Assembly: GCF_036327475.1 (NCBI RefSeq)
Contig: NZ_CP132913.1
Span: forward strand, 1,426,001-1,490,000
Source of the DNA: G036327475 sp036327475
GTDB lineage: Bacteria; Pseudomonadota; Gammaproteobacteria; Enterobacterales; Enterobacteriaceae
DNA: 64,000 bases
Direction of reading: 5' to 3'
In this document: positions 19,156 to 29,255 of the stretch, one piece after another
Layout of the letters: every line of letters begins with the position of its first letter
How positions within the stretch are numbered: position 1 is the first letter of the stretch
Notes under the pieces: model-generated
The model's database searches: none
What the model was told of the DNA's origin: nothing
Seen by the model: only the letters and a program-made list of their open reading frames with translations
Translations under genes and position numbers: made by a program

Positions 19156-21417
19156 TTATGCGCTAGCGCCAGCCAGCGGATCGTTGATTTCCACCCGATC
19201 GATTTGTTGCAGTCCGCGTGGCAACAACGTTCCCTTGCGCCCGCGTTTAGCGCTGAATTGCTGCAAGTCTTCCGGGCGAAGAGTGAGCTTGCGTTTGCCG
19301 ACATAGAAAGTAACGGAGGCTTTGGTGGACAGCAGATACAGACCGGTAAGACGATCCTTACCCGCCGCCGCATCCGCAGAGGGGATGGAAATGATTTTAT
19401 TGCCTTTTCCTTTAGACAACTGCGGCAGATCGTCGACTGGAAACATCAGCAAACGCCCGGCTTGGGTGAATGCCAACAACTTATCGGCGGCGCCTTTTAT
19501 CCATAGCGGCGGCATGACTTTGGCATTTTCCGGCAGTGTCAACAGCGCCTTACCAGCGCGATTGCGCGCCACTAAGTTGCTAAAACTGCACACGAAACCG
19601 TAGCCAGCATCGGAGGCCATCAGCAATTTCTGATCGTCAGCGCCGGTGAGCATTTGCTCCACCGAGGCGCCCGGCGGTAGCGCTAGTTTACCGGTTAGCG
19701 GCTCTCCCTGGCCGCGCGCCGACGGTAGACTGGCAGGCTCTAGGGCGTAGCTGCGTCCCGTAGAGTCGATAAACACCACCGGTTGGTTGCTCTTGCCACG
19801 TACCGACGATAGGTAATTGTCGCCGGATCGGTAGCCGAGCCCGCTCGGATCGATATCGTGGCCTTTGGCGCTGCGCACCCAGCCCATGGTCGACAAGATC
19901 ACCGTCACCGGCTCCAACGGAATCAACTCATTTTCGCTCAGCACTTTCGCTTCGTCGCGTTCCACCAGCGGCGAGCGGCGCGCATCGCCATAAGCGGCGG
20001 CATCCACCTCGATTTCTTTTTTCAGCAGGTTGCTCAGCTTGCGTTCCGAGGCCAGAATCGCCTGAATTTTGTCGCGTTCCTTCCCAAGATCATCCTGTTC
20101 GCGGCGAAGCTTCATTTCTTCCAATGTGACTAAGTGGCGGAGTTTTAATTCGAGAATGGCATCAGCCTGGGTTTCGCTCAGCCCGAATCTCTGCATCAGA
20201 ACCTGTTTCGACTCATCCTCGGTGCGGATAATGTGGATAACCTCATCTAAGTTGAGGTAGGACACCAATAGGCCGTGCAGGATATGCAACCGGCGCAGGA
20301 CTTTCTCCCGGCGGAAGTTCAGCCTGCGGCGTACAGTGTCGCGACGATAAACCAACCATTCTGACAAAATCTCGTGCAGGTTTTTCACCGCCGGTCGGCC
20401 GTCTAACCCGATCATGTTCATATTGACGCGATAGCTGCGTTCCAAATCGGTAGTGGCGAAAAGATGGTTCATGACCTGAACCAGGTCAACGCGGTTGGAG
20501 CGCGGGACAATAACCAAGCGGGTTGGGTTTTTATGGTCTGATTCGTCGCGCAAATCCTCCACCATCGGCAATTTTTTCGCGCGCATTTGACTGGCTATCT
20601 GCTCTAGAACCTTAGCGCCGGACACTTGATGCGGCAACGCGCTGATAATTGCCTCACCCTCCTCGATGGTCCATAGCGCGCGCATGCGCACGGAGCCACG
20701 GCCGGTTTGATAAATCTTGCGCAGATCGTCATGGGGAGTAATGATCTCCGCCTCGGTGGGAAAATCCGGCCCCTTTACATATTCCAGCAAGTTTTCCAAC
20801 GTGGCGGAAGGGTTGTCCAGCAGCACAATCGCCGCGGCGGCCACCTCATTAATGTTATGGGGCGGTATATCGGTCGCCATCCCGACCGCGATACCGGTCG
20901 TGCCGTTCAGCAACACATTCGGTAACCGCGCCGGCAGCATCTTCGGCTCTTCCAGGGTTCCGTCGAAGTTGGATACGTAATCCACCGTGCCTTGCCCCAA
21001 CTCGCCGAGCAGCACTTCGGCATAGCGAGACAGGCGCGATTCCGTGTAGCGCATGGCAGCGAAGGATTTGGGATCGTCCGGTGCCCCCCAGTTACCTTGG
21101 CCATCCACCATCGGATAGCGATATGAAAAGGGTTGCGCCATCAGTACCATGGCTTCGTAGCAGGCGCTATCGCCGTGGGGATGATATTTACCCAGTACGT
21201 CGCCGACGGTGCGCGCCGACTTTTTGTATTTCGCGCTGGCGTTCAGTCCTAGCTCCGACATCGCATAAACGATGCGGCGTTGCACCGGCTTGAGCCCGTC
21301 GCCGATAAACGGTAGCGCACGATCCATGATGACGTACATGGAATAATTGAGGTAGGCGTTTTCGGTAAATTTATGCAGCGCCAGGTGTTCGGCGCCGTCA
21401 TGAGTCAGTTCGCTCAT
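19156..21417 (-). CDS. parC: DNA topoisomerase IV subunit A
   Basis: Breakage-reunion subunit that decatenates daughter chromosomes with ParE. The 753 residues match E. coli ParC (752). The catalytic tyrosine lies in 'AAMRYTESRLSRYAE' (about residue 124) and the quinolone-determining region reads 'YHPHGDSACYEAM', with the serine and glutamate of the sensitive form. The C-terminal beta-pinwheel carries 'RSAKGHDIDPSGLGYRSGDN' and 'QLSKGKGNKIISIPSADAA'. The C terminus differs from E. coli ('EINDPLAGASA'). Intact. The partner parE lies 3.4 kb away, separated by the methionine-salvage remnants. Confidence 0.98.
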   Translation of the reverse strand: MSELTHDGAEHLALHKFTENAYLNYSMYVIMDRALPFIGDGLKPVQRRIVYAMSELGLNASAKYKKSARTVGDVLGKYHPHGDSACYEAMVLMAQPFSYRYPMVDGQGNWGAPDDPKSFAAMRYTESRLSRYAEVLLGELGQGTVDYVSNFDGTLEEPKMLPARLPNVLLNGTTGIAVGMATDIPPHNINEVAAAAIVLLDNPSATLENLLEYVKGPDFPTEAEIITPHDDLRKIYQTGRGSVRMRALWTIEEGEAIISALPHQVSGAKVLEQIASQMRAKKLPMVEDLRDESDHKNPTRLVIVPRSNRVDLVQVMNHLFATTDLERSYRVNMNMIGLDGRPAVKNLHEILSEWLVYRRDTVRRRLNFRREKVLRRLHILHGLLVSYLNLDEVIHIIRTEDESKQVLMQRFGLSETQADAILELKLRHLVTLEEMKLRREQDDLGKERDKIQAILASERKLSNLLKKEIEVDAAAYGDARRSPLVERDEAKVLSENELIPLEPVTVILSTMGWVRSAKGHDIDPSGLGYRSGDNYLSSVRGKSNQPVVFIDSTGRSYALEPASLPSARGQGEPLTGKLALPPGASVEQMLTGADDQKLLMASDAGYGFVCSFSNLVARNRAGKALLTLPENAKVMPPLWIKGAADKLLAFTQAGRLLMFPVDDLPQLSKGKGNKIISIPSADAAAGKDRLTGLYLLSTKASVTFYVGKRKLTLRPEDLQQFSAKRGRKGTLLPRGLQQIDRVEINDPLAGASA

Positions 21418-21647
21418 TAATTATTGTTTCCTCTGGCCGCGGTATGGCCATGTGAGTAGTCACATCGCATACGCTACGGATATGGGGTTCGTGAGCATGA
21501 TACTACCCTATCCGCCCCTTGCTGTCACAAGACTCGCGCGGGCGCCAATACGTCAGCGTGGCTTAGGTCCTGTTGCATCCGGTATAATAAGTGGTCGCGG
21601 ATGCGATAAAATATCACGGGCATCCAGCCCGCGTCTTTGCTTAACCA

Positions 21648-21812
21648 ATGGCGCTCACAAACGAAAGTGAAATAAGAGAAGCGGTTTTAGCCGTTATTGA
21701 AGTTCTCAGGCCGAACGTGCTGACAGAAGATAGATGTGGCGAATATTGCTTACCGACCATAAAGCGCAAGTATCGTGGCGTAAAGCCGCTCCTGACTCCA
21801 TTTCTATGCTAG
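21648..21812 (+). other. Unrecognised 54-codon reading frame
   Basis: An ATG-to-stop frame beginning 'MALTNESEIREAVLAVIEVL' and continuing with 'IKRKYRGVKPLLTPFLC'. I recognise no family. In the next frame the sequence continues with 'NNEEIRHLEEHQKIAHMDAH' so this may be the first part of a longer, frameshifted gene ending near 21930. No clear ribosome binding site. Confidence 0.3.
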
Positions 21813-21930
21813 AACAATGAAGAGATTCGGCATTTGGAGGAACACCAAAAAATCGCACATATGGATGCCCATCGCGCCAATGTTCGCGATGACGTGGTGG
21901 ATGTCACATTTCATATTTTAGAGAGATGCA

Positions 21931-22479
21931 CGAGAGCGTAACAGGCGCCACACGTATGGGCCGGCTGCGACGATCGGCTGCGACGATATTATTGTCGTTG
22001 ATCGCACTAAAACAAGGGGAAGGGAGGCTGGCGCTAATGGGCGTGCCGTTAGCGCCAGTCGGAATCAGAGGATCAATTTCAAGACACCAGTCAACGTCAG
22101 CAGGCTAACGATAAAAATAGTGGCAATTATCCACAGAAATATTTTTTCATTAAGTGATTATTATTTTGACATAAGTCGATGGTATCGTTATTTGAGTATA
22201 GAAGAACCAGGATTTACCGTATCGGCCGTAAGAAAATCGTCCGTCGCGAAAGGGGCGCCCGCCCGACAGAAAGTCGCTTTGCGTAACCGGGCGCGCGTGA
22301 AAATCCCGCGGCGGCGGCCCAGGCCGCTTAGGCATGTTGGCGACACGGGCGTCCAACGAGGTGGCGTCGGTTGTGTGCGGCGCGGCCGACAGCGGTAAAT
22401 TTGATGAATAATCTACATGGCGCATGCGTTGGCGCAGTCTGATTTCGTCACTGCAATGGGGCTGCAAGCGCTGTAATTG
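21931..22479. other. Gap without assignable gene; possible membrane-peptide remnant
   Basis: On the minus strand (about 22152 down to 22069) a stretch without its own ATG reads 'EKIFLWIIATIFIVSLLTLT' and continues for eight more codons to a stop, one hydrophobic helix. An ATG in the neighbouring frame suggests a one-base frameshift in a small membrane protein gene. I recognise no family. The rest of the interval shows nothing. Confidence 0.3.
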
Positions 22480-23120
22480 ATGTGCAAGCGCTGTAATTGA
22501 TGGAGAAAGAGAAGATCGGACGCCGTACGACACCATTGCCCGGTATGGTGCCGCGCTGATCAAACACGGAAGCCGCCTGTTGACCCCTGCAATACTGGCT
22601 GGCTGGCAACGACCGGCACCGGCACCACTCTGGGCGTGATTACTCTCGCTCATTGCCAAGGCAACATCGCGCAGGTATTGGTGGGCAAAACCCGGCCAGG
22701 CCACTGCTACAGGGCGGCCGTCTTACCGCCTGGAAACTAGGAGAGCTGGGAGTACCTTAACGGCTGATATGCGATGCGATGGCCGTGGATCTGATGGTAC
22801 GTGGAAAGGTGGACGCCGTTTTGGTCGTCGAGGAAGAATCGCCGCCAACGGGCGATGTCGCCAATAAAATCTGTACCTATAAGCCTGGCGGTGCTAGCCC
22901 GTTGGCATCGTGTGCCATTCTACGTGGCGGCGCCCCATACCATTTGTGACATCAGTTGTCCCAGCAGCGATGTCGTTTCCATTGAGCAGCGCGACGCTGC
23001 TGAAGTGACCGGCGAACAGGTAGCTTTCGGCGCGGACGTTTACAATCCCGCCCTTGATGTCACCCGGCAGCGCTGATTGACGGCTGGGTGCTTGGATACC
23101 GGCATGTTACATTGCGGCAG
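22480..23120 (+). pseudogene. mtnA: Decayed methylthioribose-1-phosphate isomerase
   Basis: MtnA isomerises 5-methylthioribose-1-phosphate to the ribulose form in methionine salvage. Blocks: 'LLQGGRLTAWKLGELGVP', 'LICDAMAVDLMVRGKVDAVL', 'RIAANGDVANKICTY', 'LAVLARWHRVPFYVAAPHT', 'VSIEQRDAAEVTGEQVAFG' and 'VYNPALDVT'. They fall in at least four frames. About the first 150 codons are missing. Just upstream is a 20-base tandem duplication (22463-22502). The neighbouring mtnC and mtnB remnants on the other strand support the call. Confidence 0.88.
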
Positions 23121-23584
23121 GTAGGAGAGGGAACCGGCCGTTGCGTTCAGAGAGGAACCGTCTGAGGCCACCGACGACGGTTGACGGCGAATGATGGCTG
23201 CATTGATTGATAGACTTGCGGAACCAGCCTAGCATACGGCCGACCTGAACTAACGATGCTGCTAGCTCAGCGCCCCAGGCGCGGTACGCGAATGCGCTCA
23301 TTTAAAACTCCTGTAGAAGGATCTCGTCAATAACGACACGCCTTGCGGATGGCTGCCGCTGGCACAATGATCGTCGTGAATCAATTGACATGTGCGCCAT
23401 CATCCGGCATCACGGGTGCCATCAAGCTCCTGTGATAGATATCGGATAAAAATAAAATAGCTTAGCACCGCCGCCAAAATAGTAGCTGAACCGCCAACGT
23501 AAATTATCGATTTCGAGGAATGAACGCCGAGCGCTACCCCTGCCGACGCCAGGCCGGCAGTTGCGGCATCACATCATTGCAAAC
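23121..23584. other. Gap between mtnA and mtnC remnants
   Basis: No recognisable gene. A minus-strand frame from ATG 23301 (64 codons, 'MSAFAYRAWGAELAASLVQV' at its start) has a possible purine-rich site upstream but matches no family I know. The position would suit mtnD (acireductone dioxygenase), yet I see none of its motifs. Confidence 0.35.
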
Positions 23585-23872
23585 ACGACCGAAAAGTCTC
23601 CTTGTCGGTAGCCCTCACACCAGAGATAATACCCAGCAAAGCTTTAGCGGGTGGGGATCCTTTACCACAAAGCCGTACAGCACCGTCAACAAATCATCAG
23701 CATCTGGCCAGCCAATCTCGGTGCGTAGAACTTGTAGTACCAGCGCGATCTCGCTGGCGTTGACACGCTGTGGTATCAGCCATCCGTTGCCGGGTGTAGG
23801 GAAATAGCACCTCATGGACGAAACGAACATCGCTTGTGGTACCTTCGGTATCGGTGATAACCGCCTGGATCA
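23585..23872 (-). pseudogene. mtnC: Truncated enolase-phosphatase MtnC
   Basis: MtnC is a bifunctional HAD-family enzyme of methionine salvage. The start 'MIQAVITDTEGTTSDVRFVH' with 'EVLFPYTRQRMAD' matches the family N terminus (HAD motif I normally DxEGT; here DTEGT), and in other frames 'VNASEIALVLQVLRTEIGWP' and 'LTVLYGFVVKD' follow. Only the first about 95 of roughly 230 residues are present and two frame changes occur. Confidence 0.82.
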
Positions 23873-23879
23873 TTTGGCC

Positions 23880-24330
23880 TCCAACAAACGGTGACGCCAT
23901 TCGCATTGGTGCGCCGATTGACCAGCTAGCGTTTTTGCATCTTGTAACCGGACAGCCGCAGGACATTTCCTTGCTCCACTCGCGATAGCACGGTGGCGCT
24001 GACCGAATGAGTATGGAGCACGCAACCGGACCTTAGGAAAACACCGATAGAGGAAAGCATGCAAGCTGGTTTCTGCGGAAGGCCGGAGCCAGGACTGGGT
24101 TTCGCTGGTATGGATATCCACCGCAACAAAATCGTCGGGGCTGATGTCGCCCTTGTTCAGCCCGGAGGTGGTGATAAAACAACTGTGCGCATCTCGCCGC
24201 TGTGACATGTTGCCGCCTGTAGCCGAGCCCCAACCCGCGCGCCTATCCAGCGGCAGGCAGCGACCAGTTCAGCTAAAGGTTTATTTTCGCGTCCTTGTTA
24301 CGATCCGCCAACATCAGTGCCGTCCTGGAA
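23880..24330 (-). pseudogene. mtnB: Decayed methylthioribulose-1-phosphate dehydratase
   Basis: MtnB is a class II aldolase-fold dehydratase of methionine salvage. Blocks on the minus strand: 'CFITTSGLNKGDISPDDFVA', 'VDIHTSETQSWLRPSAETSL', 'HAFLYRCFPKVGCVLHTHSV' (assembled over a frameshift; contains the metal-binding HTH) and 'ASRVEQGNVLRLSGYKMQK'. It directly precedes mtnC with a few bases between, as in a mtnBC operon. Frameshifted and truncated. Confidence 0.83.
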
Positions 24331-24822
24331 TCTAGCCATCTTTACGTCTTAGCAGTCAAATACTACCATCGACGCCTGGCGGCAGCAACCGACAGACTGA
24401 GGCATCCGCTATCCGCACAAAGGCTGGGTCGAGAGTGTAGCGTTAATACTCTTCAATGGTGAAACACAGACGATAGGAGGCTGAAAGTCGGAAAGATTGA
24501 GGCGGCGTTCTGCAGCCTCCGGTGCGGCGCGTTACGCCAGCCATTATCGCCAGAACGTCAGCGCTAGTATGGACCCTGAAATAGAACGACCCCTCATGGC
24601 TATGCACGACAGGGAACATTCGGCATGCTATGCATAGACTATAAAGCAGGTGTTTAACGCACTGAAAGTAGCAACGCCGTGAAATGCCTCGCTATACGCC
24701 TAGGAAGACGCACAGCATAGTGACACGGAATCGACTACCCATCCCTTAGCCGCAAGAAAGCCGGTTGTCGCGGCCAGAAGCCTGTGGCACTCTGAGACCG
24801 AACGCCGGAGATCCCTCAAGAT
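24331..24822. other. Gap between mtnB remnant and parE
   Basis: About 490 bases with no frame or motif that I recognise on either strand. Confidence 0.5.
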
Positions 24823-26718
24823 TTACACCTCGATTTCCGCTTCGTCACCCCTTTCCTGCAACCAGTTGCGGCGGTCTTCGGCGCGCTTTTTCGCCAGCAG
24901 CATATCCATCATCGCCAGCGTCTGCTTCACATCGTCCGCCCCTACCGTTAATTGCACCAACCGGCGGGTATTAGGGTTGAGCGTGGTTTCACGCAACTGC
25001 AACGGGTTCATCTCCCCCAGCCCTTTAAATCGCTGTACGTTGGGTTTACCCTTTTTGCGTCTCAACTGCTCCAGCACGCCAGTCTTCTCTTCCTCATCCA
25101 GGGCGTAATAAACCTCTTTACCCAAATCGATGCGGTAGAGCGGCGGCATCGCCACGTAAACATGCCCATCCTCCACCAGCTTGCGGAAATGCTGCATAAA
25201 CAAGGCACACAGCAGCGTGGCGATATGCAGGCCATCAGAGTCGGCATCTGCCAGGATACAAATTTTACCATAGCGCAGCTGGCTAAGATCGTTGCTATCA
25301 GGATCGATACCCAACGCCACCGAAATATCATGGACTTCCTGCGATGCCAGCACCTCGTCGGAGGAGACCTCCCAAGTATTGAGGATCTTCCCCTTTAGCG
25401 GCATGATCGCTTGATATTCTCGATCGCGCGCCTGTTTGGCGGACCCGCCCGCCGAATCCCCTTCCACCAGGAACAATTCCGTACGCGCTAGATCCTGGGC
25501 AGTACAATCGGCCAACTTGCCCGGCAGAGCCGGCCCGCTGGTCAATTTTTTACGCACCACCTTCTTCGCCGCGCGCAAGCGACGCTGGGCGTTGGCGATA
25601 GCCAGTTCCGCCAGTTGCTCCGCCACCTGGATATTCTGATTCAACCAAAGAATAAAGGCATCTTTCACCACTCCGGAAACGAAGGCGGCGCTTTGCCGCG
25701 ACGACAGCCGCTCTTTGGTTTGGCCGGCAAACTGCGGATCCTGCGTTTTCACCGATAGGACATAGGCGCAGCGCTCCCAAATATCGTCAGCCGACAGCTT
25801 GACGCCGCGCGGCAAAATATTGCGGTATTCGCAAAACCCGCGCATCGCGTCCAGCAGCCCCTGACGCAGTCCGTTAACGTGGGTCCCACCCTGCGGTGTG
25901 GGGATCAGATTCACATAGCTTTCGGTCAGAAGTTCCCCTCCTTCCGGCAGCCACAAGAGCGCCCAATCCACCATTTCAGTATCACCGCTTACCGCGCCCA
26001 CAAATGGCGCTTCTGGCAGCGTGATAAGCCCATTTATCGCTTCGTTGAGGTAATCTGTCAGGCCCGCTTGGTAGCACCAGCGCTGCTCGGTGTCATTGAC
26101 CTGATCCTGGAAGACGATTTCCATGCCCGGACACAGCACCGCTTTCGCCTTCAGTGAATGGGTCAAACGGGATATCGAAAAGCGGGGGCTATCGAAGAAG
26201 CGCTCGTCCGGCCAGAAATGGACACTGGTGCCGGTGTTGCGCTTAGGACAGGTGCCGACCACGCTCAGATCTTCGACTTTATCGCCATTCTCGAACGCAA
26301 TGCGGTAGACATTGCCGTTGCGGCGCACCGTCACCTCGAGCCGGGTGGACAGGGCGTTGACCACCGAAACCCCAACCCCGTTCAGACCGCCGGAAAACTG
26401 ATAGTTTTTATTGGAGAACTTGCCACCGGCGTGTAGACGGCAGAGGATTAACTCCACAGCCGGTACGCCCTCTTCAGGATGGATATCCACCGGCATACCG
26501 CGGCCGTCGTCGGTGATCTCCAGCGACTGATCGGCATGCAAAATCACATCAATGCGTCGGGCGTGGCCGGCAAGCACCTCGTCGACGCTATTATCGATGA
26601 CTTCCTGTCCAAGGTGATTGGGCCGCGAGGTGTCGGTGTACATCCCAGGACGGCGGCGGACCGGTTCCAGTCCGCTCAGCACTTCTATCGCGTTAGCGTT
26701 ATAGCTTGATTGAGTCAT
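24823..26718 (-). CDS. parE: DNA topoisomerase IV subunit B
   Basis: ATPase subunit of topoisomerase IV. I chose ATG 26718 (MTQSSYNANAIEVL..., 631 aa) since E. coli ParE (630 aa) starts MTQTYNADAIEVL; the frame has an ATG eight codons upstream. The GHKL ATP site shows 'IDNSVDEVLAGHA', 'DDGRGMPVDIHPEE' and 'SGGLNGVGVSVVNALS'; the Toprim domain shows 'LFLVEGDSAGGSAKQARDRE' and 'CILADADSDGLHIATLLCAL'. The ATP-lid motif has asparagine where E. coli ParE and GyrB have histidine (GGLHGVG). The C terminus 'NWLQERGDEAEIEV' matches. Intact. Confidence 0.98.
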   Translation of the reverse strand: MTQSSYNANAIEVLSGLEPVRRRPGMYTDTSRPNHLGQEVIDNSVDEVLAGHARRIDVILHADQSLEITDDGRGMPVDIHPEEGVPAVELILCRLHAGGKFSNKNYQFSGGLNGVGVSVVNALSTRLEVTVRRNGNVYRIAFENGDKVEDLSVVGTCPKRNTGTSVHFWPDERFFDSPRFSISRLTHSLKAKAVLCPGMEIVFQDQVNDTEQRWCYQAGLTDYLNEAINGLITLPEAPFVGAVSGDTEMVDWALLWLPEGGELLTESYVNLIPTPQGGTHVNGLRQGLLDAMRGFCEYRNILPRGVKLSADDIWERCAYVLSVKTQDPQFAGQTKERLSSRQSAAFVSGVVKDAFILWLNQNIQVAEQLAELAIANAQRRLRAAKKVVRKKLTSGPALPGKLADCTAQDLARTELFLVEGDSAGGSAKQARDREYQAIMPLKGKILNTWEVSSDEVLASQEVHDISVALGIDPDSNDLSQLRYGKICILADADSDGLHIATLLCALFMQHFRKLVEDGHVYVAMPPLYRIDLGKEVYYALDEEEKTGVLEQLRRKKGKPNVQRFKGLGEMNPLQLRETTLNPNTRRLVQLTVGADDVKQTLAMMDMLLAKKRAEDRRNWLQERGDEAEIEV

Positions 26719-26734
26719 GGTTTGAATCATATTT

Positions 26735-27326
26735 CGTGACAAATTGTTGGAGAGCCTACCGCAAAGACCGGCCTTCGGGAAGCAGATATTCTGTGAACCA
26801 AAAATGCATGAAAATAATTCTCAAAACCGACAAAAGCGTGGTTGCCGCCCGACTGTTGGGTCGGGCGGCAATGGGTGTAATAGGCCACTCATGGCGATAA
26901 TCGAGGATCTTGTCGCCGCTTTGCACTAGCAACCAGATAAGATCTGGCGACTCTAACACTGCAACCTGCATCACCTTTAAATCATAGGCGCCGCGGCGCC
27001 AAAACAATTTCTCGCTGACTCGCTGAATATAAGCCAATCAAACGACCGCACCGCCGGATTGACTACCACCGCCGGCAACAGAAACGATTGCGATGGTCGG
27101 GTGGCAAAATAACCGACGAGGGGACGAGCCCACCAGCCCCAGCATGTCCCCGGCCCGCTCCATCATCAGCGTTTCCATCATTTCCGCCGTATTGGCAGGG
27201 CACACCGGCAACTGCGGCACCAGCAGCTCGATATCGGGATGGTGGCGCGCCAGCCAGGACCGAGGGCGGTGGCTTTGGCGGAAAGAGGAGGCTATTGAAA
27301 CCGTGGATATACAAAAGTGTCGCCAT
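26735..27326 (-). pseudogene. yqiA: Decayed esterase YqiA
   Basis: YqiA is an alpha/beta-hydrolase esterase lying between parE and cpdA in E. coli. The start 'MATLLYIHGFNS' (oxyanion HGFNS) at 27326, then 'MLGLVGSS' (nucleophile elbow, normally GSSLGG; the glycines are lost), 'YDLKVMQVAVLESPDLIWLL', 'VQSGDKILDYRH' and, in another frame, 'GGNHAFVGFENYF' with the catalytic histidine. Several frameshifts. Its start overlaps the cpdA stop by one base. Confidence 0.88.
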
Positions 27327-28153
27327 CAGTAACCTCCATAATCGCTGTTGGGCAGATATTCAGTCCCATCCAGACGACGGACTTCGGTCTGTACCGCGCC
27401 GCCAGGCAGCAGGTCGAGATAGCGCCAGCCTGGCCCCAGGGTGTCGATGGTGAAGTTGGTGCAGTGCGGTTTAAACTGCACGCAGGTGGAAGGCGTTGCC
27501 AGCACGCGCCGGCCTAGCCAATCAACGTCCAATTCCTGATGAATGTGGCCGCACAGCAGAGTCTTTACCCGCTGATGGGATTGTAGCACCTTCGCCAGCA
27601 TGTGTGAGTTGCGCAGACTGTGCTGATCAAGCCAGATGCAGTTAGAAGGGAAAGGATGATGGTGCAGCAACAGCAGCGTATGGCGTTTAGGCTGGCCGAC
27701 CAGCGCCTGCGCCAACCATTCCAGCTGATAGTCGCTCAATTCACCATGTGGCACGCCGTAGACCTGGCTGTCCAGCAGCAGCAACTGCCACTCGTCGCCG
27801 ATTAACACCTGTTTGGCGCAGGAAATCCCGCACTCCGCTAGCACATTGACCATCGCCGGCTGAAAGTCATGATTGCCAGGCAGCCAGACACAGGGTACGG
27901 GCAGGCGCGCGATCCGGATGGCAAAATGCCGATATGCCTGGCGCGAGTGATCCTGTGCCAGGTCACCCGTGGCAACCACTAAATCAAAATGCCGCTGTTC
28001 AGCCTGTACCGCCCTCAGCACCGCGCTGAAGCTGTTCAAGGTATTCACCCCAAGCAACGTCTCGTCCTCACTCGCAAACAGGTGAGTATCGGTGATTTGT
28101 AAAATCCTGATATTGGCTCCACGCGCCACAGGAAGTTTCAACAGGCTTTCCAA
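27326..28153 (-). CDS. cpdA: 3',5'-cyclic-AMP phosphodiesterase
   Basis: Class III cAMP phosphodiesterase that lowers cAMP and so tunes CRP control. The 275 residues equal the E. coli length. All calcineurin-type metal motifs are visible: 'ITDTHLF' (about residue 20), 'GDLAQD', 'WLPGNHDFQPAM', 'LLLHHHPFP' and 'LLCGHIHQE'. The start 'MESLLKLPVARGANIRILQI' matches the family. It lies between dead yqiB and dead yqiA, which form the same operon in E. coli; only this gene remains open. Confidence 0.96.
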   Translation of the reverse strand: MESLLKLPVARGANIRILQITDTHLFASEDETLLGVNTLNSFSAVLRAVQAEQRHFDLVVATGDLAQDHSRQAYRHFAIRIARLPVPCVWLPGNHDFQPAMVNVLAECGISCAKQVLIGDEWQLLLLDSQVYGVPHGELSDYQLEWLAQALVGQPKRHTLLLLHHHPFPSNCIWLDQHSLRNSHMLAKVLQSHQRVKTLLCGHIHQELDVDWLGRRVLATPSTCVQFKPHCTNFTIDTLGPGWRYLDLLPGGAVQTEVRRLDGTEYLPNSDYGGY

Positions 28154-28179
28154 AGATTGTCCTTTGTTCTTGAAATCTG

Positions 28180-28560
28180 CCTAACAAACAGGCGCCGCCA
28201 TGGCACCATACGCCAAACAATAGCGCAACCAGTCCGCGAGGAACTGGTTGATTTAGTGTTTCTCATCACATTGATGTAACTTTTGTTCGGATAATCATGA
28301 CGTGCTTTGAAGCAAGAGACCTGCTGACTGAAACACAGCTCCACAACGTGGCGTTATGGAGCCTGACAATCTCATCGAGGATAGCGGTCTGGGTGATTTC
28401 CACAAAACGCTGTGTATCGGGTGGACTCCTGAATGGTCAACCGGTAGCTGACGCCATGCGCCTAAGAGGCGACGGTTTCACCCACCTGATTCATCGGCGG
28501 CAGCAACCGGCGTGTAGTTGGGCAAAGTTGGTTTCGTACAACCACATCATTTCAGGGAAA
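28180..28560 (-). pseudogene. yqiB: Decayed YqiB (DUF1249)
   Basis: YqiB is a DUF1249 protein of unknown function (about 140 aa) upstream of cpdA. Pieces on the minus strand: 'MWLYETNFAQL', 'YRLTIQESTRYTAF'-like sequence, 'FSQQVSCFKARHDYPNKSY' and a C-terminal 'QFLADWLRYCLAYGAMAAPV' in a shifted frame. Frameshifts separate them. Confidence 0.8.
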
Positions 28561-28564
28561 TCGG

Positions 28565-29060
28565 CGTGCAGCGCTTTATCATTAATCGGCCCATTGCAGA
28601 ACAACGACAGAGGCGGCGTTATCGATCACGTCCTCCGGCGGCACACCTGTTCGCGGCTCACCGCATGCAGACAGATATCTTCATTTTCCTCCACCAGTCC
28701 ATGGATACCCTCGGCTTTTAGCGCGTCCACTTCCCCACCGCAACCATCGCCGTCAGGCGTTCGCTGGAGCCGCTATGATTGGCCAGATAGCTGAGGCATC
28801 CGTTTGCGGCAGCCCACCGCTAGTCCCATCTCCTCAACGGCTTCACGCCAGGCAACCTGCTAATAGCACCTGGTTACGCCGCACATCATAGGGTAATAAG
28901 ACAATCGCATACCTGCGCTCAAAGATTTCCTGAGTTACCATCTGGCTCATTCTGCCATTAAACAATCGGGAAGTGGTAAAGCTTCATCTTGAAAAGCCAT
29001 TATATAACGTCTCATGGGAAAGCATTTCAACATCATTACGGCTAAATGTGAAGAGGTCAT
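28565..29060 (-). pseudogene. nudF: Decayed ADP-ribose pyrophosphatase NudF
   Basis: Nudix hydrolase. Minus-strand blocks: 'FSRNDVEMLSHETLYNGF', 'LFNGRMSQMVTQEIFERRYA', 'IVLLPYDVRRNQVLL', 'WREAVEEMGLAVG' (the Nudix box, normally REAxEExG) and 'GIHGLVEENEDICLHAVSRE'. There is a deletion of about 30 codons before the Nudix box and several frame changes. Position upstream of yqiB and divergent from tolC is as in E. coli. Confidence 0.87.
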
Positions 29061-29255
29061 TATAGCGCTCCCATTGGCAGATAACGCCGCGGCCGACTAG
29101 CTAAGTCAGCCTGCCGGAAACTGACGGTTTATGATAGATTTTGTAAATAGCTCCGGTACGGGCGCATTAAGCCACCCATTCCGTCCGCCAGTGTTTGCTA
29201 GAATTAACCACCATTTTTAGTAGCGCTACCACACTAGCAATTTTGCTGTTTCAAA

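Noticed and set aside
22150..22704. Minus-strand frame of 184 codons
   Set aside because: Low-complexity translation overlapping the mtnA remnant on the other strand; no domain or start signal.
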